From: JAIBCL01 sp031411695
Lineage (GTDB): Bacteria > Verrucomicrobiota > Verrucomicrobiia > Verrucomicrobiales > Verrucomicrobiaceae
Direction: 5' to 3'
DNA: 21,632 nucleotides
NCBI GenBank assembly: GCA_031411695.1
Contig: JANOBO010000333.1
Span: 1-21,632, forward strand
The notes under the pieces are model-generated. The model did no database searches, was not told the DNA's origin, and saw only the letters and a list, made by a program, of their open reading frames with translations. Every line of letters starts with the position of its first letter. The first letter of the stretch is position 1. The position numbers and the translations under genes are program-made. Below, piece by piece: positions 16,117 to 21,632 of the stretch.

Positions 16117-16187
16117 CCGCGCTGCAAAAAGTGGTGCAACCCGCTGGGTTGCAGCCGTGAGTGCAACTCAGCGCGGTGCACCACTTT
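16117..16187. repeat. Composite multi-hairpin element after cca
   Basis: Several perfect inverted repeats are interleaved. AAAGTGGTGCA (16128-16138) pairs with TGCACCACTTT (16177-16187). TGCAACCC (16135-16142) pairs with GGGTTGCA (16146-16153) over loop GCT. TGAGT (16158-16162) pairs with ACTCA (16166-16170) over loop GCA. CCGCGCTG (16117-16124) pairs with CAGCGCGG (16169-16176). The outer stem and two inner hairpins can form a three-way junction, while the CCGCGCTG pairing is mutually exclusive with it. On the minus strand the outer stem is followed by TTTTT, as in an intrinsic terminator. It may be a REP-like element, a terminator or an attenuator ahead of the next gene. Confidence 0.65.
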
Positions 16188-16223
16188 CACATAGAATTCC
16201 GCGCGAGCACACGTTTGGCCCGG

Positions 16224-17525
16224 ATGCGTTTTTTGTTTTTCATCGCCCTCGCCTCGGTCACCGCTCCGCTTCTGCATGCTGAAAACTGGCCCATGTGGCG
16301 CGGGCCGCGTGGAGATGGCACGAGCGCGGACGCTGGATTTCCGCTGAAGCTAGAGGGAAATGAAACTTGGCGCACGGAGCTGCCGGGCGAAGGCCACGCC
16401 TCTCCCATCGTGTGGGGAGACCGCGTCTTCACCGTCGCCTGTGTGGCGGAGAATGAGGCGCGCGTGTTGTTGTGTCTGGATCGGGCGAGTGGCAAAATTC
16501 TGTGGCAGTCCGTGGTGCTGAAGTCTCCGCTCGAGTCCATCCACAAGCTGAACAGCCGCGCATCGAGCACGCCGGCCACGGATGGAGAGCGCATCTACAC
16601 CGCCTTTCTCGACCAGACAGAGACGGATGCGACGCGCACGGCAAACGCGGAGCATCCGCCTGGAAAGAGCGAGGTGTCGAAGGGCACTTCTGTCGTCAGC
16701 GCGCATGATTTCACCGGGAAGCTCGTGTGGCAGGTGCGGCCTGGGCTCTTCAGCAGCAAACACGGCTTTTGCTCATCCCCCATCGTGTTCAAGGACAAGG
16801 TGATCGTGAACTGCGACCATGATGGCGATGGCTACATCGTCGCCCTGAGCCGCGCGGATGGCCGGGAGCTGTGGCGCATCGACCGGCCAAATAAGACGCG
16901 CAGCTATTGCGTGCCCATCATCCGCGAGCTGGCCGGCCGCATGCAGATGGTGCTTTCCGGGACGAAGTGCGTGGCCAGCTACGATCCCGATGACGGCAAA
17001 CTGATCTGGATCATCGATGGGCCCACTGAGCAGTACGTCGCCTCTCTCGTTCACAGCGAAAAGACTGGCCTGCTCTACATGACCGGCGGCTTCCCAGACC
17101 ACCATCTGCTGGCCATCAAGCCCGATGGAAATGGCAACGTGACCGAGACGCACATCGTGTGGCGCACAAACAAAGGCGTCTCGTATGTCCCCTCCCCCAT
17201 CATCTCGGGAGATTTTTTTCTCATCGTGTCGGATTCCGGCGTCGCTCACTGCTTTGATGCGAAGAGCGGCGAGATCCGCTGGGAGGAGCGCCTGCGGGAG
17301 CATCATGCATCCCTCGTCAGCGCGGAGGGCCGGGTCTATTTCCTCAATGACTTCGGCGCGTTGCGCGTGGTGAAACCTAGCGCAGCCTACGAGCTGCTCG
17401 CGGAGTCCGACATCGGGGAAAAGATCTTCGCCTCACCCGCCCTGAGTGACGGACAAATCTTCGTGCGCGGTGACAAGACGCTGCTCTGCATCGGAAAGCG
17501 CTCCAAGGCGACAGCCGCACAGTGA
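16224..17525 (+). CDS. Exported PQQ-binding-like beta-propeller protein
   Basis: The 433-residue product has a signal peptide (M-R-F-L-F-F-I-A-L-A-S-V-T-A-P-L-L-H-A, cleavage about residue 19) followed by N-W-P-M-W-R-G-P-R-G-D-G, the typical start of exported PQQ-like propeller proteins in Planctomycetes and Verrucomicrobia. At least five PQQ/BamB-type blades are recognisable from G-K-x-x-W strands: L-D-R-A-S-G-K-I-L-W, F-T-G-K-L-V-W, R-A-D-G-R-E-L-W, D-D-G-K-L-I-W and A-K-S-G-E-I-R-W. It may be a scaffold like BamB or a dehydrogenase-like protein that has lost its cofactor; no cytochrome domain or quinone-site signature is evident. The ATG at 16224 is chosen because the signal peptide begins there. 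The next gene is 232 bp downstream, so an operon with it is uncertain. Confidence 0.85.
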   Translation: MRFLFFIALASVTAPLLHAENWPMWRGPRGDGTSADAGFPLKLEGNETWRTELPGEGHASPIVWGDRVFTVACVAENEARVLLCLDRASGKILWQSVVLKSPLESIHKLNSRASSTPATDGERIYTAFLDQTETDATRTANAEHPPGKSEVSKGTSVVSAHDFTGKLVWQVRPGLFSSKHGFCSSPIVFKDKVIVNCDHDGDGYIVALSRADGRELWRIDRPNKTRSYCVPIIRELAGRMQMVLSGTKCVASYDPDDGKLIWIIDGPTEQYVASLVHSEKTGLLYMTGGFPDHHLLAIKPDGNGNVTETHIVWRTNKGVSYVPSPIISGDFFLIVSDSGVAHCFDAKSGEIRWEERLREHHASLVSAEGRVYFLNDFGALRVVKPSAAYELLAESDIGEKIFASPALSDGQIFVRGDKTLLCIGKRSKATAAQ

Positions 17526-17757
17526 ACGCGGCATCGCACTCGTTTTAGTTGTACTGACTTCCAGCGATTCACCGAGCGGCGGCCGTCTGGTTTTTACACT
17601 TGGCGTGATAACCACCCGAAATGGCCGGAAAAAATGTCCCGCCCGATGTGAAGAATCCTTGATCGCGAATCCATCATTCGGCCATCATAGCGGCAGCTCC
17701 TATTACCACTCCGGCGGGTTTGTCCGCCCGATCCACCACTCACACAAGCCACCGCTC

Positions 17758-18672
17758 ATGAAAAGATCCGCCCGCGCCTCGCTCCTTGCCTTTGGATTGT
17801 TCACTCTGGCCTCATGCGCCCTGCCTCCGCGTGAGGCTTGGCGGGTGATCCGGCACGACGGCCTGATCCCCTATGTCGGCGTCGAGCTGGGCAGGCGGCC
17901 CGTGCCTCCGTATGTGCGGCTTCCCGCCGTGGCCGGCACGAGATTTGTCACCGTGAGCCCGAGCGCCAAAGCACCCGGCAGGGCAGCGGCCGGTGGCATC
18001 TATGTGAGGCGGCCCGGCAGCCCGCTTGTCTTGAATCGCTACCTCGACGGCGGCCCGCCTGCGGCCCGCAGACCCGCCCCGCCCGTCATCGCCCTCGCAC
18101 CACGGCCCGCGCCCCCCGTTTCTGCCGTCACGCAGCCCGCGCCGCGTCCACTCGTGACTGCTCCAGTGCCAAAACCAGCGCTGCGTCCCGCGCCGTCCCT
18201 GCCCCCGGTCGTGAAGCCTGCGCCACGGCCGGTCGTCAATGCTCCTGTTTCCAAACCCGCGCCGCGCGTGTTGCAGCCCGCGCCAGCCTCGAAGCTCGAG
18301 AAACCCGCCGCGAGCGAAATCGCCGCTGCGCCAAAGGCAAAGAGCGCCCCGCCCGTGGCACCCGAAAAGCCAAAGGCCTCCGCCCTCGCTCCAGCTCCCC
18401 CCAAGTCCGGGTCGGATGGCGTGGAGACAGCCAAGGCGGTCGCGCCCGAGCTGCCCTTTGGCGCGCCGATCCCCGGCCGACCCGGCCTCGTGAACAGCCC
18501 TTACGCAGGCAAGTATCAGCTCGTCGATGTCACCGGCCTGAATCCCGGCCAGGAAGTGAAGTGCCCCTACACCGGGAAAATCTTCCGCGTGCCCGGAGCG
18601 CAGCAGGCCGCCAACGACGTCAAAGCCGTCACCGAGCCCCCGCCGAAGAGAAGCGACGCGCCGAAGAATTGA
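17758..18672 (+). CDS. Proline/alanine-rich lipoprotein with C-terminal 'PYTGKIFRVP' module
   Basis: The 304-residue product has a lipoprotein signal M-K-R-S-A-R-A-S-L-L-A-F-G-L-F-T-L-A-S-C with lipidation C20. The frame is open far upstream, into the preceding gene, but only this ATG yields a lipobox. Residues about 20-95 form a short domain with R-H-D-G-L-I-P-Y-V-G-V-E-L-G. Residues about 100-220 are low complexity, rich in P-A-P-R, P-A-P-K and A-P-P-K, and probably span the periplasm or cell-wall layer as a stiff linker. The C-terminal about 60 residues contain S-P-Y-A-G-K-Y, V-D-V-T-G-L-N-P-G-Q-E-V-K and C-P-Y-T-G-K-I-F-R-V-P, a compact module that I associate with verrucomicrobial exported proteins. 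No enzymatic motif is seen. The 232 bp before the gene contain no other gene. Confidence 0.75.
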   Translation: MKRSARASLLAFGLFTLASCALPPREAWRVIRHDGLIPYVGVELGRRPVPPYVRLPAVAGTRFVTVSPSAKAPGRAAAGGIYVRRPGSPLVLNRYLDGGPPAARRPAPPVIALAPRPAPPVSAVTQPAPRPLVTAPVPKPALRPAPSLPPVVKPAPRPVVNAPVSKPAPRVLQPAPASKLEKPAASEIAAAPKAKSAPPVAPEKPKASALAPAPPKSGSDGVETAKAVAPELPFGAPIPGRPGLVNSPYAGKYQLVDVTGLNPGQEVKCPYTGKIFRVPGAQQAANDVKAVTEPPPKRSDAPKN

Positions 18673-18700
18673 GAGGTGCCCACGAAGCAGCCCGCTTGGA

Positions 18701-18725
18701 GGCGGCTCCGCGCGGGAGTGCCGCC
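18701..18725 (+). terminator. GC-rich hairpin after the PA-rich lipoprotein
   Basis: GGCGG-CTCC (18701-18709) can pair with GGAG (18715-18718) and, after a TG bulge, CCGCC (18721-18725). It begins 28 bp after the stop codon. No T-tract follows, so it is a weak terminator candidate. Confidence 0.3.
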
Positions 18726-18900
18726 CGGGGAGTAACAGAAGCGCATAGCTCAGCCGGCGGCGGCTGCGCTACCTGTGACGATTGAGGGTAAAAAGCGTCC
18801 CCATCCTGGCCCTCACGCAAAGGCGGAAGCGCAAGGTCCCAGCTCCGGGGATGCTCTACAGCTCCCTGCCTTCGCGAGGGTGTCCCAATCCACGCAGGGA

Positions 18901-18913
18901 AGGCTTCCAGCCT
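18901..18913. repeat. Mini-hairpin AGGCTTCCAGCCT, copy 2
   Basis: This is the same 13-mer as at 10002-10014. A related partial form, CTTCCAGCCT, lies at about 18999-19008. Confidence 0.45.
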
Positions 18914-19040
18914 GCCAACGGCACGCTGCCTCCAGCCTTCAGCGCCTTCCGCCGCACCTGCGCCGCCAGCTCAAAACCGCTCATCTTCAGCGTCTTCCAG
19001 CCTCGTCCCCCACCTCAGCCTGGCTGCTCCGGGTCGTTTT

Positions 19041-19055
19041 ACAGGGTCACCCTGT
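19041..19055. repeat. Palindrome at the edge of the 22-bp array
   Basis: ACAGGGT-C-ACCCTGT is a perfect 7-bp inverted repeat around one base. The adjoining CCCTGTGAGG (19050-19059) is the exact reverse complement of the A-type unit junction CCTCACAGGG found inside the array, so the first unit contains an inverted copy of the junction. Confidence 0.7.
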
Positions 19056-19329
19056 GAGGTTTGCGGGGTCGATCCGCGCACCTCACAGGGTCGCTCAACA
19101 CGTCGTGCGGGGTCGATCCGCACACCTCACAGGGTCGATCCGCGCGCTGTGCGGGGTCGATAAGCGAACCTCACAGGGTCGATCAGCGCGCCGTGATGGG
19201 TCCATCCGCGGACCTCACAGGGTCGCTCCACACGCCGTGAGGGGTCGCTCCACACGCCGTGAGGAGTCGCTCCACACGCCGTGTGGGGTCACTCCACACG
19301 CCGTGTGGGGTCAATCAGCAAGGCTCACA
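19044..19329. repeat. Tandem array of thirteen 22-bp units
   Basis: Thirteen consecutive units of exactly 22 bp start at 19044, 19066, 19088, 19110, 19132, 19154, 19176, 19198, 19220, 19242, 19264, 19286 and 19308. Twelve begin GGGTC and one begins GAGTC. Two unit types are visible. Type A ends in ACCTCACA (units 2, 4, 6 and 8, with unit 13 ending GCTCACA). Type B ends in GTG followed by two variable bases. They alternate from unit 2 to unit 8, giving a 44-bp higher-order period, then four B units follow in a row. Units 9 and 10 are identical. CCTCAC of A and GTGAGG of B can pair. Because 22 is not a multiple of 3, the array is not a coding repeat. It lies between convergent genes. Confidence 0.9.
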
Positions 19330-19468
19330 CTGCCACCCAGCAGCGCTCATGGACCGACCGCATCAGCCTGCCACCGTCACCCTGCCCGCCGGCGACGCCC
19401 GCTTCAGGCGGCCGGTTAACTCCGGAACTCAGCCTCGGAGGAAGATGTTTGCAATTCGGCATCCCGTG

Positions 19469-20143
19469 CTACTCCACCAGCGCGCCGTCCTTGATGACCA
19501 GCTTCCGATCTCCGCGCTGCGCGAGGGTTTGGTCGTGCGTGACGACGATGAGGGTCTTCCGGTCCTCGCTGACGACGGACATGAGCATGTCGATGACGCC
19601 AGCGCCCGTCGTTGCATCGAGATTGCCGGTGGGCTCGTCGGCAAAGATGATGGCGGGATCATTGATGATGGCGCGCGCGATGGCGACGCGCTGCTGCTCG
19701 CCGCCGGAAAGCTCGGTGGGCAGATGATCGAGGCGGCCGGAGAGTCCGACGCGGTCGAGCAGCTCCTTGGCGCGCTTCTCGCCCTTGGTGCCGCCGATCA
19801 TGGCGGGGAGCATGACGTTCTCCAGCGCGGTGAGGTCGGGCAGCAGAAAGTAATGCTGGAAGACGAAGCCCATGGTGCGGTTCCGTGCCTCGGCGCGCTT
19901 CTTCGGGGCGATGTGGTAGAGGGACTGGCCGAGCACTTGCACATCGCCGGAGTCCGGCCGCTCGAGTCCGCCGAGGACGTAGAGCAGCGTGGTCTTACCC
20001 GCGCCGGATGCGCCGCAGAGGAAGACGCGCTGACCGGGAGCGACCTCGAGATTCACCCCGCGCAACACATGCAGGTCCTTCCCGGCAAGGCGGTAGTGAC
20101 GGTGGACATCGCGCGCGATGAGAGGCTGGGTGTTGGCGGTCAT
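19469..20143 (-). CDS. LolD/MacB-type ABC transporter ATP-binding protein
   Basis: This 224-residue ATPase belongs to the lipoprotein-release/MacB (MKL-FtsE) subfamily. Walker A is G-A-S-G-A-G-K-T (44-51), the Q-loop glutamine is Q96, the signature is L-S-G-G-E-Q-Q-R (145-152), Walker B is I-I-F-A-D-E (165-170) and the H-loop is H203 in T-H-D. Such proteins drive LolCE-type membrane subunits that release lipoproteins to the outer membrane, or MacB-type exporters. No permease gene lies in the window: the neighbour downstream is non-coding and the upstream neighbour is trmL, 33 bp away on the same strand. The membrane partner must be elsewhere. Several lipoprotein genes in this window would be natural clients if it is LolD, but this is only inference. 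Confidence 0.92.
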   Translation of the reverse strand: MTANTQPLIARDVHRHYRLAGKDLHVLRGVNLEVAPGQRVFLCGASGAGKTTLLYVLGGLERPDSGDVQVLGQSLYHIAPKKRAEARNRTMGFVFQHYFLLPDLTALENVMLPAMIGGTKGEKRAKELLDRVGLSGRLDHLPTELSGGEQQRVAIARAIINDPAIIFADEPTGNLDATTGAGVIDMLMSVVSEDRKTLIVVTHDQTLAQRGDRKLVIKDGALVE

Positions 20144-20176
20144 GGGGCGTGGAGTGTGGGGAGGCGGGCGCGGTTT

Positions 20177-20656
20177 TCAAACAGTGGCTGGCGATTTCAC
20201 CGCGCACGCCGCGCGCTGCCGCATGGATTCATACAAGACGATGCCGACGGAGGTGGCGAGGTTCAGGCTGCGCGTGCCTTCCATGGGAATTCGCAGGCAA
20301 TGGTCCGGTGCGGCTGCGAGCAGAGTCTCCGGAAGGCCACGCGTCTCGGGGCCGAAGACGAGGTAGCACTCGCGCGCGGTGAGCGTGACATCCCAGTAGG
20401 TGCGCGTGGCCTTGGTGGTGAGGAAGAAGAATGCCGCGTCCACCACGGCTGCGGCGCGCATGGCCTCGAACGAATCCCACTCGTGCACATCCACGTCGCG
20501 CCAGTAGTCGAGCCCCACCCGCTTGAGCTGCCGGTCATCGAGCGAGAAGCCGAGCGGCCGGATCAGATGCAGACGCGCGCCGGTGGCCAGGCACAGGCGG
20601 CCGACGGCGCCGGTGTTATGCGGAATCTCGGGCTGATGAAGGACGACGTGAAGCAC
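20177..20656 (-). CDS. trmL: tRNA (cytidine(34)-2'-O)-methyltransferase TrmL
   Basis: This 159-residue SPOUT-class methyltransferase methylates the ribose of the wobble nucleotide of certain leucine tRNAs, using S-adenosylmethionine. Characteristic motifs are P-E-I-P-H-N-T-G-A-V-G-R (9-20), F-G-P-E-T-R-G-L-P-E (101-110) and R-S-L-N-L-A-T-S-V-G-I-V-L-Y-E (129-143), which together form the trefoil-knot cofactor site. The length fits the minimal TrmL family, which has no extra RNA-binding domain. The start codon is GTG (20656), fixed by the M-L-H-V-V-L-H-Q-P-E-I-P family N-terminus; no in-frame ATG lies close upstream. It is the first gene of a probable operon with the lolD-like gene. Confidence 0.93.
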   Translation of the reverse strand: MLHVVLHQPEIPHNTGAVGRLCLATGARLHLIRPLGFSLDDRQLKRVGLDYWRDVDVHEWDSFEAMRAAAVVDAAFFFLTTKATRTYWDVTLTARECYLVFGPETRGLPETLLAAAPDHCLRIPMEGTRSLNLATSVGIVLYESMRQRAACAVKSPATV

Positions 20657-20745
20657 GCCGCATCTCTGCGCGACTCCGCGCGCTCACGCAACATCGGCGA
20701 TGCCGAGGCTTGTCGGTGCGGGCAATGGAAGTAAAATACGCGACC

Positions 20746-21345
20746 ATGCGAATCAAACCCCAACTCAATCGCTCGGTGTTAGCTGCAGCCGGCATTCTTT
20801 TGTCAGCCTGCGCCACACCTGAACCCCAGACACCATCCTCACCTCCGCCGCGCGGGCCAGCCGGCTCCGGAGCACGGCCCGAAGGCGCGCGGCCCGGCCC
20901 GAATGGCGGCAAGCCGAAGCCGCCGCCACCGGGACCGAAGATGAGCCCCGATGAGGCGATGTCCCGCGTGGATGCCAACCGCGATGGCGCCATCACGCTA
21001 CAGGAGCAGATGAGCTTTGCCGTGCGCGAGGCTGATGGGCGCTTTTCCAAAATGGACCGCGATAACGATGGCCGCCTGACCGCGAAGGAGATCGATGGTG
21101 CCGAGAAACACCGGCAATCGCTGAACCCAAATGGTGGCGCGCGTGCTGGAAATAGCGGCCCGCCGGCTGGCGGGCGGTCGATGCTGAATCGCTCCGACGC
21201 AAATGGTGACGGCACCGTGGATGCGTCAGAGAATCGCGCCGCCGCGCAGGAGCAGGCGTCAAAGCGATTCGCCGCTGGCGACAAGAATGGCGACGGCCGC
21301 CTCGAGCGCAGTGAAATGCAAATGAGGCCAACGCCAGGCCAGTAG
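20746..21345 (+). CDS. EF-hand lipoprotein
   Basis: The 199-residue product has a lipoprotein signal (M-R-I-K-P-Q-L-N-R-S-V-L-A-A-A-G-I-L-L-S-A-C, lipidation C22). An in-frame ATG at 20710 would bury the signal, so 20746 is used. A Pro/Gly-rich linker (about 25-65) follows. Four canonical EF-hand loops are visible: D-A-N-R-D-G-A-I-T-L-Q-E (76-87), D-R-D-N-D-G-R-L-T-A-K-E (104-115), D-A-N-G-D-G-T-V-D-A-S-E (151-162) and D-K-N-G-D-G-R-L-E-R-S-E (179-190). All keep the Asp, Gly and terminal Glu positions, so calcium binding is expected. The loops form two pairs separated by a Gly/Pro/Asn spacer. It is probably anchored in the outer membrane. It diverges from trmL with 89 bp between starts. Confidence 0.9.
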   Translation: MRIKPQLNRSVLAAAGILLSACATPEPQTPSSPPPRGPAGSGARPEGARPGPNGGKPKPPPPGPKMSPDEAMSRVDANRDGAITLQEQMSFAVREADGRFSKMDRDNDGRLTAKEIDGAEKHRQSLNPNGGARAGNSGPPAGGRSMLNRSDANGDGTVDASENRAAAQEQASKRFAAGDKNGDGRLERSEMQMRPTPGQ

Positions 21346-21361
21346 CCGGAGCCGTGAGGCA

Positions 21362-21417
21362 GCGCGACGGCGCGACGGCGCGACGGCGCGACAGCGCGAC
21401 AGTGCGACAGTGCGACA
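21362..21417. repeat. Octamer microsatellite GCGCGACG / GTGCGACA
   Basis: Seven perfect-length 8-bp units stand in a row: three GCGCGACG, two GCGCGACA and two GTGCGACA, then a decaying GTGCGG. The stepwise change suggests local duplication with mutation. It starts 16 bp after the EF-hand gene stop. Confidence 0.85.
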
Positions 21418-21481
21418 GTGCGGCGGGGTGTGGAGAGAGCGGAGGGAATGTCGGGGGCTTGCTGGGTTACCCACACGAGTG

Positions 21482-21613
21482 CCCCTCACCCCGGCCCTCT
21501 CCCGATGGAGAGGGAGCACGAAGGCGCTGCCGTGCCAAGGCGACAACCTCTGCGGATTCGAGCGGCAGCTCGTCAGGCTCCCTCTCCCTTGGGGAGAGGG
21601 CTGGGGTGAGGGG
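21482..21613. repeat. Element of 132 bp with 22-bp terminal inverted repeats
   Basis: The left arm (21482-21503, starting CCCCTCACCCC) is complementary to the right arm (21592-21613, ending GGGGTGAGGGG) with one mismatch in 22. Each arm also forms its own hairpin: CTCTCC-CGAT-GGAGAG on the left and CCCTCTCC/GGAGAGGG on the right. No open frame of note lies between. This fits a REP/BIME-like or MITE-like element; similar 'CCCTCACCCC..CCCTCTCCC' inverted repeats occur in many bacterial genomes. Confidence 0.75.
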
Positions 21614-21632
21614 GATGAGGGTGGTCTGCTCA

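Larger units (their letters stand above)
18673..19468. other. Non-coding convergent region of about 800 bp with repeats
   Basis: No gene can be supported here. Open frames on the plus strand encode repetitive basic sequence without known motifs, and those through the 22-bp array change frame at every unit. The left part (18673-19030) holds a GC hairpin and a copy of the 13-nt mini-hairpin. The right part (19031-19329) is a 22-bp tandem array. The last 139 bp before the lolD-like stop show nothing recognisable. Confidence 0.6.

Noticed and set aside
18742..18785. tRNA-like start GCGCATAGCTCAG
   Set aside because: The D-stem partner, anticodon arm and T-arm are missing.
19044..19329. CRISPR array
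   Set aside because: Units are contiguous at 22 bp with no unique spacers, and no cas gene is nearby.
18775..19419. Gene encoding a basic repeat protein across the 22-bp array
   Set aside because: The unit length is not a multiple of 3, so the peptide changes frame at each unit, and there is no start signal or domain.
19259..20734. Plus-strand open frame of 491 codons
   Set aside because: It is antisense to the lolD-like and trmL genes, both with full motif sets, and starts inside the 22-bp array.
20616..21476. Minus-strand open frame of 286 codons
   Set aside because: It is antisense to the EF-hand lipoprotein and its N-terminus translates the octamer microsatellite.

Overview
The window is a high-GC chromosomal segment that most resembles a member of the Verrucomicrobiota (Verrucomicrobiales, Prosthecobacter or Verrucomicrobium type). 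This is inferred from gene families, not from a marker gene. The indications are a secreted kelch-repeat protein next to a degenerate parvulin and a protein with the 'DGLxDxW...DPDxDGxxNxxE' motif, a type IV prepilin peptidase with a long soluble insert, a proline/alanine-rich lipoprotein with a C-terminal 'PYTGKIFRVP' module, and mostly absent Shine-Dalgarno sequences. No rRNA, tRNA, CRISPR array, transposase or phage gene was found.

Layout. (1) 2-3559, plus strand: a three-gene exported cluster made of a kelch-repeat protein (5' end outside the window), a SurA/parvulin-like protein and a TSP3-like secreted protein. The last two overlap by ATGA. (2) 3795-5924, minus: FtsH membrane AAA protease. 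Divergent to it is a very large ABCG-type fusion transporter (6146-9793, plus). (3) 10064-11891, minus: a two-gene operon of a Gfo/Idh/MocA oxidoreductase and a PIG-L deacetylase. (4) 12000-12788, plus: a secreted, possibly lysozyme-like protein. (5) 12867-14024, minus: prepilin peptidase. Divergent to it are a VanX-like D-Ala-D-Ala dipeptidase lipoprotein and a CCA-adding enzyme, which overlap by ATGA. (6) 16224-18672, plus: a PQQ-type beta-propeller protein and a PA-rich lipoprotein. (7) 19469-20656, minus: TrmL tRNA methyltransferase and a LolD-like ATPase. (8) 20746-21345, plus: an EF-hand lipoprotein.

Most of the window is housekeeping and envelope biology: membrane proteolysis, lipoprotein and lipid transport, pilin processing, peptidoglycan trimming and tRNA maturation. 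The genes do not form one pathway. The best candidates for something undescribed lie between genes or in domain architecture. They are a 22-bp tandem array with an alternating A/B unit pattern and a palindrome at its edge (19041-19329), a composite multi-hairpin element after cca (16117-16187), a 132-bp element with near-perfect 22-bp terminal inverted repeats (21482-21613), an octamer microsatellite (21362-21417), the fused TerB-like/FHA-like/ABCG transporter, and the kelch plus putative dedicated chaperone cluster.
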